NCBI GenBank assembly: GCA_024710355.1
Contig: JANJUX010000022.1
Span: forward strand, 1-49,341
DNA: 49,341 bases
From: Candidatus Rifleibacteriota bacterium
Lineage (GTDB): Bacteria; Muiribacteriota; Ozemobacteria; Ozemobacterales; Ozemobacteraceae
Direction: 5' to 3'
Positions 26,339 through 35,498 of the stretch are shown here, in pieces. The translations under genes were made by a program, and so were the position numbers. The notes beneath the pieces are model-generated. The model was given only the letters and a program-made list of their open reading frames with translations. It was not told the origin of the DNA and searched no databases. Each line of letters starts with the position of its first letter. Position 1 is the stretch's first letter.

Positions 26339-27496
26339 ATGGAATCATCGACAGCAGCACATCCGTTCATCGTCAGAGACTGCGGTTTCGGAGTGATGGA
26401 ATTCATCAACACCGACACCGTGATCGACGGCTCACACCGGTCGATCGGAGCGCTCAACATACTGGCACGCAAGTTCAAGGGCGTGGTTTTTTCGCTGCAG
26501 CCGCAATGCCGCCTGACCCCCGACGTCGGCCCTCAGCTGAAGCTTATTTCTGAAAAAACCATCTTGAAGATGGCCTATCAGAATGAAGCTCAGGTACCGT
26601 TTGCCCACGATTTCGCCGAAGCCTTCGCCGCCCCTGATGATGCGGTCTGCAGCATCAAAAGTGCGATTGTCATCGAAAAGGTGATCAAGGATTTTGCCGA
26701 TGTCACCCCATTCAGGACTTCGGCGCTGAACATTCTCGACATGCTCAAACAGCCGGATATCTCTTTCGACAAAATTCAGAAGGGCATCATCGACGAGCCC
26801 CTGCTGATTGCGCGCATTCTGCAGGTGGCCAACTCGGCCTTCTATATGCGCCGCAACCCGGTAGACAACATCGAAAACGCCCTCGCCTACCTGGGGCTTG
26901 AGGGCATAAGACAGGTTCTCGTGCAGCTGATTTTCCAGAGTCTGGCGACCAAATACTTCGCACATCAGAAAGACAAGTTGATCCACGGCGAATGTTGTGC
27001 ACATCTTGCAGTCAAACTGGCTGAAAGAAAGACCAAAGACCTCATGACTCTCGGGAAAATACGTGTCGCGGCCCTGCTGCACGATGTCGGCTCGCTGGCT
27101 CTGCAGTTCTGCTATCTCGACGAATACGCAAAAGCCCTTTCCAGAGCTGTTTCTGAAAAGCTGAACATTCTGACGACTGAGAAAGAAATGTTCGGCACCA
27201 CTCACTGCGACGTCGGCGCCAGGCTCGCAACTGAATGGAAACTGCCCGACTACGTTAAAACCTGCGCTTCAGATCATCACAGCATTGTCTCGGGCCCGTT
27301 CGACAAGATCGTTCGGCCGGTAATCTGCGCCAACGCCTTTCTCAACAGCGCCATCGACAAGCTGCCGGGCCTTGATTTCTCACCACTGGCGAAAGAGTTC
27401 TCGGTTACGCCAAACACGTCAGATAACGAGGCGAGAATGGAACTTCTTGCCTTCTTTACCGAAACCATGAAGTCTTTCACGCCAGAATCGGCCTGA
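26339..27496 (+). CDS. HDOD-domain signalling protein
   Basis: 385 residues. The HDOD core spans about 115-330: FDKIQKGIIDEPLLIARILQVANSAFYMRR, then NIENALAYLGLEGIRQVLVQL, and LLHDVGSLALQF at the position of a degenerate HD motif. HDOD proteins are HD-like but usually lack hydrolase residues and act in signalling or stress regulation. The N-terminal 100 residues are not a domain I recognise. GAGG lies 6 nt before the ATG. It stands alone, divergent from the ABC operon. Confidence 0.88.
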   Translation: MESSTAAHPFIVRDCGFGVMEFINTDTVIDGSHRSIGALNILARKFKGVVFSLQPQCRLTPDVGPQLKLISEKTILKMAYQNEAQVPFAHDFAEAFAAPDDAVCSIKSAIVIEKVIKDFADVTPFRTSALNILDMLKQPDISFDKIQKGIIDEPLLIARILQVANSAFYMRRNPVDNIENALAYLGLEGIRQVLVQLIFQSLATKYFAHQKDKLIHGECCAHLAVKLAERKTKDLMTLGKIRVAALLHDVGSLALQFCYLDEYAKALSRAVSEKLNILTTEKEMFGTTHCDVGARLATEWKLPDYVKTCASDHHSIVSGPFDKIVRPVICANAFLNSAIDKLPGLDFSPLAKEFSVTPNTSDNEARMELLAFFTETMKSFTPESA

Positions 27497-27558
27497 ACTG
27501 ACACAAAACACAGCTGCCCTTCTTCTTTCAAGCCTGAATTAAACACAATTAAAGCAGA

Positions 27559-27587
27559 TTGACTTCAAAAATAGTCAATGCTAGCTT
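27559..27587 (+). promoter_or_regulatory. Promoter of the secreted 194-residue protein gene
   Basis: -35 TTGACT (27559-27564), 17-bp spacer, -10 TAGCTT (27582-27587). The -35 is one arm of an inverted repeat with AGTCAA at 27572-27577, which could be an operator. Confidence 0.5.
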
Positions 27588-27635
27588 TGTGTACCCCTTT
27601 CTAAGGGTAAGTCAGGAAGTTGATAAGGATCGATC

Positions 27636-28220
27636 ATGAAAAAAATTCTCACCGCTCTCGCCGTGTTCTGTGTGCTTTTTGCCGGTTATGCCTTTGCTGC
27701 CGTTGAAGAATTCACTTTCCCCGATGGAAAAGTCGACCTCGTGTGCCCGGATGGCTGGAAACATGAAATGACTGACGAAGCAATCCGCATGGCTTCACCC
27801 GACGAAGCTGTCCAGTTCGTTTTCGAAGTTCTCGATGTTAAAGACCTTGAAGCTGGCCTCGAAAAAGCCAAGGCCGAAATCGATAAAGCCATCGGCACCA
27901 CCACTTTTGGTGAACCGGTCGAAGAAAAAATCAACGAAATGCCAGCCATTACCTTTGAAGGCACCTGTGCCGAAAAGGGTCTCGAAGTAATGGTTTCAGT
28001 CATCATCACCCCGGCCGAAAACGCTCTCTGTGTTTATTATTTCGCCGCCAAGGCAGCTGAAGAAAAGCATGCCGCCGGCATCGCCGAAGTAATCAAAGGC
28101 ATCAAACCTGCCGCGCCTGAAGCCGTGGCCCCAGCTGCAGCCCTGACTGCAACTGAAGAAACAGAAGATACCGAAGAAACTGAAGGCACCGAAGAAGAAA
28201 CCGCCGGTGACGAAGAATAA
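27636..28220 (+). CDS. Secreted protein with acidic TEE/TEG tail
   Basis: 194 residues with a clear signal peptide (MKKILTALAVFCVLFAGYAFA, cleavage after AFA). A compact domain follows (residues 22-160) with two cysteines and alternating strands, then an Ala/Pro stretch and a tail repeating TEE-TED-TEE-TEG-TEE. The fold resembles small secreted domains of unknown function; I do not recognise a family. The acidic tail could bind cations. It ends at its own terminator (28249-28280), which sits directly before the next acidic secreted gene. Confidence 0.85.
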   Translation: MKKILTALAVFCVLFAGYAFAAVEEFTFPDGKVDLVCPDGWKHEMTDEAIRMASPDEAVQFVFEVLDVKDLEAGLEKAKAEIDKAIGTTTFGEPVEEKINEMPAITFEGTCAEKGLEVMVSVIITPAENALCVYYFAAKAAEEKHAAGIAEVIKGIKPAAPEAVAPAAALTATEETEDTEETEGTEEETAGDEE

Positions 28221-28248
28221 TTGAACCAGTCGCCTCACTGAACAGTCA

Positions 28249-28280
28249 GGGTGTCTGCCTCATGGCAGGCACCCTTTTCT
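28249..28280 (+). terminator. Rho-independent terminator after the 194-residue gene
   Basis: An 11-bp stem (28249-28259 with 28264-28274, one G-U pair) and TCAT loop, followed by TTTTCT. The only upstream canonical start of the next gene (GTG 28251) lies inside this hairpin. Confidence 0.88.
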
Positions 28281-28295
28281 CACAGGAGAACCAAT

Positions 28296-29717
28296 ATCAA
28301 TAAGCATCTTTTAACCATTCTCACCCTTCTTTTCATCTTCTGCCTGATCAAGCCGGGTTTCTCTCAGGGCGGGCTGAATGCAAAATCAGAAAAAGCCGCC
28401 GGGCTTTCTGGTAAAACTCAGATTCGCCCATCTGGTCCGGGCAAAAAAGCTGCGGGCTGGACAAAGAAGTTAATCGACCAGACTGTTTCAGACACGTCTG
28501 AAAACGATGATTCGGAAGATTCTTCCCTGTCGGATTCAGACGAAGAAGGCTCTGAGGACGACGTAATCACAGAAGATTCAGAAGAAACGGCAGAAGAAAG
28601 TGAAGAACCGGTTGAAGAAGCAAATGAACAGGAGTCAGAAGAGGCAACAGTAAAGAAGCCTGAAATTAACCTTACCAATCCTGGCGACTGGGAACCTTTC
28701 ATAGAAATGGACGCGAACTTTTTCCCATCATTTCTGATTTCCACCTCCATCATCAAGCTTGATGCGCCAGAAACTTCCGACCCAACAATTCACGGTGATC
28801 AGAATGGCCTGATCGGCATTGCCGTCAGAAACCCCGCAAAAGGCACCCGGGTGCGTCTGACCATCAGTGAAAATCTTATTATGAACGCTGCCACCGTCGA
28901 AGCCACTCTGGAAAAAGCTGATGAAACCTATTTTCTCTGCCCACAGATCAGCTTTAAATACGACGTTTTGCTTAAACAAAAGCAACCTCTACCCTTGAGC
29001 ATCAATTTCGCGCTGTCGGTAGACGGTAAAGAGCCAGTCACCAGAAGTAAAACCGCTCTCATACGCTCGATAAACGATTGCCCAACCTTCTATGTCAGTC
29101 TGGCAGATGAATCCTATGCCGACATCAGCTTTCTATTCGCTGCTTACGTTAATGAAAGCCACCCGATGATAGATGTACTGCTCAAAGAGGCGTTGAAAAC
29201 AAAAATCGTCGACGGCTTTGACGGCTATCAGTCAGGCGACAGCGATGAGGTTATCAGACAGGTTTTCGCAATCTGGACAGCCCTGCAGAAACGCGGCATA
29301 AAATACAGTTCCATAACCACTCCATCGGCGCATTCTGAAGTGGTTTACTCTCAAAATGTCCGGTTCATAGAAGAATCATTGAACAACATTCAGGCGAACT
29401 GCGTTGACGGCAGCGTTCTCATCGCCTCCGTGCTTTACAAAATCGGCATAAATCCATTTCTGGTAATTGTTCCTGGGCATATGTATCTCGGATTCTATCT
29501 CGATGATAAAGCGGAATCATATTGCTGCCTCGAAACAACGCTGCTTTCAGCGGGCAAGGGCGAAGATTTTTTTGTCGAAACACTGCAGGCAACCATGGAA
29601 GACTTCCAGAAGCATGAGAAAAAGTTCATTGCCGACAACGACCCAGACTACCAGATCATCGACATCGATGAAGCCCGTCAACTCGGAATTGTTCCGATCG
29701 CGTTCAGCAGTCACTGA
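28296..29717 (+). CDS. Secreted transglutaminase-like protein, possible ATC start
   Basis: 473 residues if it begins at ATC 28296, which lies 7 nt after AGGAG and opens a perfect signal peptide (NKHLLTILTLLFIFC to GFSQ). No ATG, GTG or TTG lies between there and the mature protein; the only upstream one, GTG 28251, is inside a terminator stem. A very acidic Ser/Glu/Asp stretch (about 60-120) follows. The C-terminal domain has a transglutaminase-like triad: C369 (NCVDGSVL), H395 (PGHMYLGFY) and E413 (LETTLL). Substrate unknown; peptidase or crosslinking activity is inferred from the fold. Confidence 0.8.
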   Translation: MNKHLLTILTLLFIFCLIKPGFSQGGLNAKSEKAAGLSGKTQIRPSGPGKKAAGWTKKLIDQTVSDTSENDDSEDSSLSDSDEEGSEDDVITEDSEETAEESEEPVEEANEQESEEATVKKPEINLTNPGDWEPFIEMDANFFPSFLISTSIIKLDAPETSDPTIHGDQNGLIGIAVRNPAKGTRVRLTISENLIMNAATVEATLEKADETYFLCPQISFKYDVLLKQKQPLPLSINFALSVDGKEPVTRSKTALIRSINDCPTFYVSLADESYADISFLFAAYVNESHPMIDVLLKEALKTKIVDGFDGYQSGDSDEVIRQVFAIWTALQKRGIKYSSITTPSAHSEVVYSQNVRFIEESLNNIQANCVDGSVLIASVLYKIGINPFLVIVPGHMYLGFYLDDKAESYCCLETTLLSAGKGEDFFVETLQATMEDFQKHEKKFIADNDPDYQIIDIDEARQLGIVPIAFSSH

Positions 29718-29737
29718 CTGCCTGACACCCTGACCGC

Positions 29738-30865
29738 TCAGTTGCGCTTGTGTGCGAAGACAGAGCAGGCTATCTGCGACTGCAGAACCCATTCGCTGTC
29801 TTCGCGCCTGGCTGCGACCTCGGAAAGGGCGGCAAGAATTTGCTGTTCAAGAGGTGAAGCAACGCAAAGTATTCCGTATTCACACGGAACACTGTGACCC
29901 TTCTTGTCGCCGGCTAGACGAATAGCTCTCAGGCGTGCAATAGTCGCCCCCTCGGCCCCGGCCTGCATGGCGGCATGTACGAATGCGTCGCCTTCGCCCT
30001 CGTGGCAGAGAAAGCCGATTTCACGATGTGTGTAGACCGGCTGCCCCGAGCTGTCGTAATTTGATTCCATGCCGAAAAAGCGTTTACGCCAGGCAGTACC
30101 CTTCTTGAGATCGTCGATTGCAGCAATAATCTGTTCGATGCTCGCTGCGTGTTCCTGGCGCCCGATTCTGATCAGCGGGTCGACTATTCCGGCCCGTATC
30201 GGGGTCTGGTAGAGAAACCCGCCGCCCGGCCGGTCGAGGTGCCCTTCTTCGATCAACAGACGCTGCAGACCGTCGGCGTCGTGCGAAGGCACCATAAGGT
30301 ATACCAGTTCTTTTTCTGGCGAAATGGTGACGCGCAGAAGCCCAAGCCGATCACGAATACCGGTGCCAATACCGATACTGACTACAGGAACGCCAACTCC
30401 GAGCTTCAGAGCAACTCTGAACAGGTTGGCGCCACTGCCGGATTTCGATTGAATACCGGTTATGAGCGACAAATCTTTCAGCAACCTCAGGTCGTCAACA
30501 CCTTCGCAGCTGATTTCTGAAGCATCCATGCGGGTTATTTCGGTGAGTTCCTGGGCAAAAACCGCGCCGCGACCAGGAATCTGCAGCTCAAGCTCCTTGA
30601 TCAGTCGGCAGAGAACAGCATCTGCCACTGCAACAGGAACAGTAACTCTGAAAATCTCGGTGGCCACGTCGCTGAATTCCATGCCCAGCCCCGGAATTCC
30701 GAGAAAACTGGTATTAACTTTCTGCCTGACACAACGCGAGTTCTCAGCAAACAGAGTTCTGACACCGAGCCCGGCGAAAATCTCCATGATTTTACCGTTC
30801 AGGCTCTGATGTGCAATGAGAGTGATTCTTGAAACTTCGCGTGAAATGCCTGTAAGATCATTCAT
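29738..30865 (-). CDS. Protein with three PII-like modules in one chain
   Basis: 375 residues. Three ferredoxin-like PII modules can be laid out: 12-110 (ITLIAH, helix NGKIMEIFAGLGV, then EIFRVTVP and PGRGAVFAQEL), 131-222 (LSLITGIQ, then ELVYLMVPSHDADGLQRLL and RPGGGFLYQTPI) and 281-371 (REIGFLCHEG, then YGILCVASPLEQQILAAL). RGAVF and GGFLYQ sit where PII has its GDGKIFV loop. PII proteins are homotrimers, so a three-module chain could be a covalent pseudo-trimer. It overlaps the DUF1538 gene by 8 nt and probably gates that transporter. Confidence 0.75.
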   Translation of the reverse strand: MNDLTGISREVSRITLIAHQSLNGKIMEIFAGLGVRTLFAENSRCVRQKVNTSFLGIPGLGMEFSDVATEIFRVTVPVAVADAVLCRLIKELELQIPGRGAVFAQELTEITRMDASEISCEGVDDLRLLKDLSLITGIQSKSGSGANLFRVALKLGVGVPVVSIGIGTGIRDRLGLLRVTISPEKELVYLMVPSHDADGLQRLLIEEGHLDRPGGGFLYQTPIRAGIVDPLIRIGRQEHAASIEQIIAAIDDLKKGTAWRKRFFGMESNYDSSGQPVYTHREIGFLCHEGEGDAFVHAAMQAGAEGATIARLRAIRLAGDKKGHSVPCEYGILCVASPLEQQILAALSEVAARREDSEWVLQSQIACSVFAHKRN

Positions 30866-32936
30866 CGCCGTTCACCTCCGTCTGAGCCTGAAGAAGCTGG
30901 CGCTGACGCATCTGCACGATGATTCCGTAAATCAGCATCGTCAGAATCGGAAACACCGATGCCATCGCCACGATGCCAAAGCCGTCGACCACATTCAACT
31001 CGCCGCCAATCCCCAGACCCATGGCAAGAACCAGAGGCACGGTAATCGGACCGGTGGTTACACCGCCAGAATCCCAGGCGATGCCGGCAAAATCGTCTTC
31101 ACTGAAATAGGTCAGAATCATCACGATCAGGTATGACGGCAGCAGCAGCCAGACTACCGGTATCGAGTAAAGAATGCGGGCAACCCCTGCCACAAGCCCC
31201 ATGCCGACCCCAAGCGAAACGGTGTAAATAACCCCGCTTTTTTTAACGGTTCCGACCGTGAGATCTTCGACTGTCGCGCCCAGAGCGCTCAAAGCCGGTT
31301 CGGCCACCGTCGAGCCGTAGCCCATGCCGAATGCAAAAACAAAAACCAGCGCGATACCGATCATCGTCAATTCTGGCCCGAACATTGGCGGACGTTCGAC
31401 GATATGCTCGTAACGCCGGGCTTTTTGGTCGAATCTGGTCGCATCGAAAGGCACCGGGTGCGGGATTCCCTTGCGATCCTGCAGATAAAAAAACCGGCTG
31501 ACCGCACCGCTCTGTGAAAATGAGGTCAGAACCGAGCCAAGATCGAATGGTTCGAGGATAATGCGCCCCTCTTCGTGCGTTTCACTTCTGAAAACCTGTG
31601 GCAGCGGGCGGCCGACCTGGTCGCCAAGCGGGCCAAGCCCAAGCCTGATGCCGCTGGTGAGAATGCCCATGCCGGCCAGTGCAAAAAGAATGCCCAGCAA
31701 AACTTCATCAGTGCGCCGGGGTTTGTCGCGCAAAACGACCACAAGAATAAACACAAGCAGCATTACCAGTGGCACAACGGCTCTAAATGCCAGTTTTGCC
31801 TCGTTTTTCATAACTTCTGCGCTGTCGAGAGCTGCGACCCCCTGAGCTGCCGGTCGCCCCGACATTTCGAGGGCCACCATCGCCCGTTCATTTTTTGAAG
31901 CACGCCTGACCAGCCAGTCGTTCAATGAAAGTGCCCCCAGCAGTTCAGAGCGTTTCTCGTTGTCGGCCACAATCCGCAGAGCCGCTTCATAGTTAAGCTG
32001 ATGACCATAGAACGACCGTCGGGCCGCTTCGTCACCACGCTGAAAAGCAATGGCCTCCAGATCTTTTTCATTTTTTACCAGTTTCATGGCATTGACACGA
32101 TTGCCGGCCGAAAAGAATTCAGCTGCAGGAACCGGTCTGGGTGTGCTTGAATTCAGCCAGGCGCCCATACATAAAACACCGATGACCGGGAAAAGCGAGG
32201 CGAGAGCAACGATACCGAAGCCGGACGCCGTACCTTCGTGCTTGCCTGCCGAACGGCTGACCCCGATACCCATGGCAAGCACCAGAGGAACAGTCACCGG
32301 GCCGGTTGTGACGCCACCCGTATCCCATGCCAGATTGAGAATATGGCAAAGGTTTTCGTCGCGCGAAAAGACCGCGGTCATCGCGAGCAAGACCGGCACC
32401 AGAAAATAAATAAAGGGCTTGATCGACACGCCCCAGTAGAATCGCACCATACCGAAAGCGACCGCAAAGCCGACACCTGCACCTATAGACATGACAAGCT
32501 TGTCGGTTTCGGCCTCAAGCAGGCGGTACAGCAAAGGAGTTTCCCAGGGGGTAACGGTTATACCTGCCAGTCTGAGGGCGGCAATGGCAGGCTCGGCCAA
32601 CGTGGCGCTCACTCCGAGCAGCAGACCAAAACCCATAATCACTGCAATATTGCAGCGCTGTGGCAATTGTAGCCCCACCCGTTCCCCAAGCGGCATCAGG
32701 CCAAGAAACAACCCTTCAAGAAAAAAGGCCAGACCCAGCACAACCATTCCGATACCGGCAGAAACCTGCAACGCATTGGTTGGCGGCTCATTGAGCACAA
32801 CAATTTTGAAAGCGACCAGATAGAGAATAATGAAGGCAACAGATCTGATCTGCTCATAAATCCGCACTCGGGCGTAATTCCAGATCATCGAGACCGCGAC
32901 GCGGAAAGGGATATGAATCCGATCAGGCAGTGCCAT
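30858..32936 (-). CDS. DUF1538-family membrane transporter, internally duplicated
   Basis: 692 residues with two DUF1538 copies. The signature AWDTGGVTTGP (204-213) returns as AWDSGGVTTGP (about 621-630), and SATLAEPA (110-117) as STVAEPA. A soluble stretch at about 245-370 separates them. Related two-gene systems (UmpAB) have been reported as Na+/H+ antiporters; here both halves are in one chain. Begins at ATG 32936 just after GGGGGAG. Its stop overlaps the PII-like gene, which suggests ligand-controlled transport. Ion specificity cannot be told from sequence. Confidence 0.88.
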   Translation of the reverse strand: MALPDRIHIPFRVAVSMIWNYARVRIYEQIRSVAFIILYLVAFKIVVLNEPPTNALQVSAGIGMVVLGLAFFLEGLFLGLMPLGERVGLQLPQRCNIAVIMGFGLLLGVSATLAEPAIAALRLAGITVTPWETPLLYRLLEAETDKLVMSIGAGVGFAVAFGMVRFYWGVSIKPFIYFLVPVLLAMTAVFSRDENLCHILNLAWDTGGVTTGPVTVPLVLAMGIGVSRSAGKHEGTASGFGIVALASLFPVIGVLCMGAWLNSSTPRPVPAAEFFSAGNRVNAMKLVKNEKDLEAIAFQRGDEAARRSFYGHQLNYEAALRIVADNEKRSELLGALSLNDWLVRRASKNERAMVALEMSGRPAAQGVAALDSAEVMKNEAKLAFRAVVPLVMLLVFILVVVLRDKPRRTDEVLLGILFALAGMGILTSGIRLGLGPLGDQVGRPLPQVFRSETHEEGRIILEPFDLGSVLTSFSQSGAVSRFFYLQDRKGIPHPVPFDATRFDQKARRYEHIVERPPMFGPELTMIGIALVFVFAFGMGYGSTVAEPALSALGATVEDLTVGTVKKSGVIYTVSLGVGMGLVAGVARILYSIPVVWLLLPSYLIVMILTYFSEDDFAGIAWDSGGVTTGPITVPLVLAMGLGIGGELNVVDGFGIVAMASVFPILTMLIYGIIVQMRQRQLLQAQTEVNGDE

Positions 32937-33091
32937 AACTCCCCCGAAAAAAATTGAAGTGACTTAAGATACCGTCAGTCGCAGACAGGCGCAACAAAAC
33001 CATGAAAGTCCGCCTTAATTCAGTCATGTTAGCCGGTCTGCCGGTTCTTGTCAAACGCCCGGAAAAACTCTTCTCCATCCGAACCCAACTC

Positions 33092-33120
33092 TTGGCAATA
33101 TCTCATAATCATGCTTAAAT
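33092..33120 (+). promoter_or_regulatory. Candidate promoter of the gluzincin-like gene
   Basis: -35 TTGGCA (33092-33097), 17-bp spacer, -10 TTAAAT (33115-33120), 45 nt before the ATG. Moderate match only. Confidence 0.35.
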
Positions 33121-33164
33121 TAAAGATGGGGATTATTACCGCCTTATTATATGGAGGCTTCAAA

Positions 33165-34391
33165 ATGATAAAATTCAACTCCGTCAGAAATACAGGTCTA
33201 TGCCTGCTGATGATAATCTTTTTACTTTCAACCCTCCCGGCTGTCGTGGCAGAACAGGCGACGATGGGCCTGAGTCCCGAACAGATCAAAGAAATCACCA
33301 CTAAGGTCGACCCGGTTCTAAAGGGAAAACCGGTGAGCGACATACCCGAAGAAGACCGGTCGCAGCTGTTTCTGGCCGAAGGTTTGTTCCCGGGCTCCTA
33401 TGACCTTTTTTTCCGTCATGCCGAATATCTCGCTCTAGAAAAGCGCAGTTACACCGAAGCGGTACCCAGGCTGAAAAAAGCCCTTGAATTGAAACCCAAA
33501 GATCTCGCCGCCCTCGAACTTCTCGCAAACTGCTACACCGAGCTAAAAGAGACCTCAGAAGAAGTCTCCTGCTGGGAAACCATTCGCCACCTCATCGAAG
33601 ACGATGACTCAGAAGCAACCCGTGAACTGCGCGAACGGGTCACGCTCAACCTCGGTCGCATGGCCGCCGAAAATGAGATGGTCATGCGTCAGGGCCGGCG
33701 CTTCATCATCTATACCCCGGTCAGCAGCGACCATTTTCACGTCGATAAAGAGCTGACTGACGAGCGTCTCGAAGAGGTTTTTGCGCAGGTTACCGGCGAT
33801 CTTGAGTGTTTTCCTGCCTTCAGAACCTCGATTATCATTCTTGACCCGGTCAAATTCAACGAAGTTAAGCCGACCTCGTGGGCCGGTGGCTTTGCCCAGG
33901 GCGGCAGATCGATGACTCTCAAAACCGAAAGTTTCCCGCAGACCGACCCGGAATCGCGCCTGCCGGCCAGAAAGATACTGCTGCACGAATTTACCCACAA
34001 CATCGTCGCCATCGCTGCCGACGGGCGTTGCCCGACCTGGCTCAACGAGGGTCTGGCGGTATTCGCCGAGAACAAAGACGACAGCTTCACCGAGTTCAGA
34101 CCGCAGATACCCTCGCCGGAAAATATGATGACACTCGAACAGCTCGAAAAAGAATTCTACGACATCAGGCAGATCGATGGCGGCCCCCGTGTCGCGGCCG
34201 CCTACAATCTTGCCGGCCTTTATGCACGTTTTCTGATTCAGAATTACACCATGACCGCCCCAAGACTCATGCTCAACGAGCTGAAAAACCGGAAACCTCT
34301 TGAAGAAGCCCTGCAGCAGGTCTGCACACTTACAGTCGCCGCGTTTGAACAACGGTTCCGCAACTGGGTTCACGAACTGGCAAACCAGTAA
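33165..34391 (+). CDS. Secreted TPR and peptidase-MA-like (gluzincin) protein
   Basis: 408 residues from ATG 33165 (GGAGG 8 nt before). A signal peptide (LLMIIFLLSTLPAVVA) is followed by helical TPR-like repeats (about 75-150: EAVPRLKKALELKPKDLAALELLANCY). The C-terminal part has the zinc motif HEFTH (H274, E275, H278) and a downstream NEG (E295), the gluzincin arrangement of the peptidase MA-like family. The catalytic set appears complete, though many relatives have no shown protease activity. Longer in-frame upstream sequence is not family-like. Divergent from the DUF1538 operon. Confidence 0.88.
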   Translation: MIKFNSVRNTGLCLLMIIFLLSTLPAVVAEQATMGLSPEQIKEITTKVDPVLKGKPVSDIPEEDRSQLFLAEGLFPGSYDLFFRHAEYLALEKRSYTEAVPRLKKALELKPKDLAALELLANCYTELKETSEEVSCWETIRHLIEDDDSEATRELRERVTLNLGRMAAENEMVMRQGRRFIIYTPVSSDHFHVDKELTDERLEEVFAQVTGDLECFPAFRTSIIILDPVKFNEVKPTSWAGGFAQGGRSMTLKTESFPQTDPESRLPARKILLHEFTHNIVAIAADGRCPTWLNEGLAVFAENKDDSFTEFRPQIPSPENMMTLEQLEKEFYDIRQIDGGPRVAAAYNLAGLYARFLIQNYTMTAPRLMLNELKNRKPLEEALQQVCTLTVAAFEQRFRNWVHELANQ

Positions 34392-34405
34392 AATCCGCAG
34401 GCTGC

Positions 34406-34434
34406 TTGCATCGCCCGCAGCGCACCATTATAAT
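34406..34434 (+). promoter_or_regulatory. Promoter of the CvpA-like gene
   Basis: -35 TTGCAT (34406-34411), 17-bp spacer, -10 TATAAT (34429-34434), 48 nt before the ATG; begins right after the preceding gene. Confidence 0.6.
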
Positions 34435-34481
34435 TGGCGCAGCAGATTTAACTTTGTGCAAAAAAGGCGGGCCACTGAAAA

Positions 34482-35498
34482 ATGCAGGACTTTTATACCA
34501 ATCCGGCTGTTCCGAGCCTGAGCATCGACACCAGCCAGCCAACCGCGAAAGACAATGCCCTCGCCGTCTGGCCCGACGTCATTGCCTACATTTTCGCGGG
34601 GTTTTGCCTGTCTTATCTGATTATTACCTCAATCGAAACAAAAGACCTCGACATGGCTCTCACCTGGGGCGCCGTCGGCTTTGCCGCGCTCTGGGGCTTC
34701 ACCGGCTTCAGACACGGCCTGTTCAACGAAGTTTTATTGCTGGCCCGACTCGCAGTGCCCGCCTTTCTCGCCTGGCAATTCGGAAGCGAAGTCGGCAGTC
34801 TTCTCGGCATGCCAAATTTCATCGGCCTCGCAGTTGGCAGCCCGCTGGTTTTCATGTTGTCGTATTTTATCGTCGGCCGGGTTTTTAGAGAGCACATACT
34901 CAAGCCAAAGATACCAACGCTTCCGGGGCAGATTCTCGGCCTGTTCGCCGGTGTTGTCGAAGCCGGTGCAGTGATTGCGGTAACCGGGTTTGCCCTCAGC
35001 TACATTCCGACCGGCAATTTCAAAATGGAAAACTCACTGACCGCAGAGCTCGGCAAAGCTGTCGAGCAGGCGTTTTTTCAGCCGATGCTTGCATCGGTTG
35101 CCACCGGCCCGGCCAGTATTCTGCCGCTGCTGGCCGACAAAAAATTCATCGAGAACGCCCCTAAAGTGGACTGGGGAACGATCGAAGTCGAACTGACAAC
35201 CATTGGAAACCATCCGAAGATTCAGTCTCTGATCGAAGATCCCGAACTTACAGAACTGGTAAAAAACAAAAAAATTGCTGAGTATGTTAAGCATCCCAAA
35301 ATCAGGGGCATGCTCACCGACCCAGAACTCGGCAGAATCGCCGAAAACATCAACTGGCAGAAGATTCACAATATCATCGAAGCGGGCATGCGCCAGCAGA
35401 GACCGGTTCAGACACAGCAACCGGACAGTCCACTGCCGGCGGAACCGGGTCAAGCACCCGACACCGCCCCGTTCCAGTTGCCTGTGTTGGCTCCCTAG
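34482..35498 (+). CDS. CvpA-family membrane protein
   Basis: 338 residues. Four or five membrane segments (about 30-52, 60-80, 85-105, 113-132, 147-170) with the CvpA-like motif GFRHGLFNEVLLLARLAVPAFLAW. A soluble helical C-terminal half (about 180-320) has a repeated pattern IEDPELTELVKNKKIAEYVKHPKIRGMLTDPEL, then a Pro/Gln-rich end. CvpA homologues support envelope integrity and colicin V secretion in E. coli; the long extension here is extra. It precedes tRNA-Ser. Confidence 0.75.
   Translation: MQDFYTNPAVPSLSIDTSQPTAKDNALAVWPDVIAYIFAGFCLSYLIITSIETKDLDMALTWGAVGFAALWGFTGFRHGLFNEVLLLARLAVPAFLAWQFGSEVGSLLGMPNFIGLAVGSPLVFMLSYFIVGRVFREHILKPKIPTLPGQILGLFAGVVEAGAVIAVTGFALSYIPTGNFKMENSLTAELGKAVEQAFFQPMLASVATGPASILPLLADKKFIENAPKVDWGTIEVELTTIGNHPKIQSLIEDPELTELVKNKKIAEYVKHPKIRGMLTDPELGRIAENINWQKIHNIIEAGMRQQRPVQTQQPDSPLPAEPGQAPDTAPFQLPVLAP

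Noticed and set aside
26432..27205. 257-residue open frame antisense to the HDOD gene
   Set aside because: No ribosome site or motif; HDOD motifs are clear in the sense frame.
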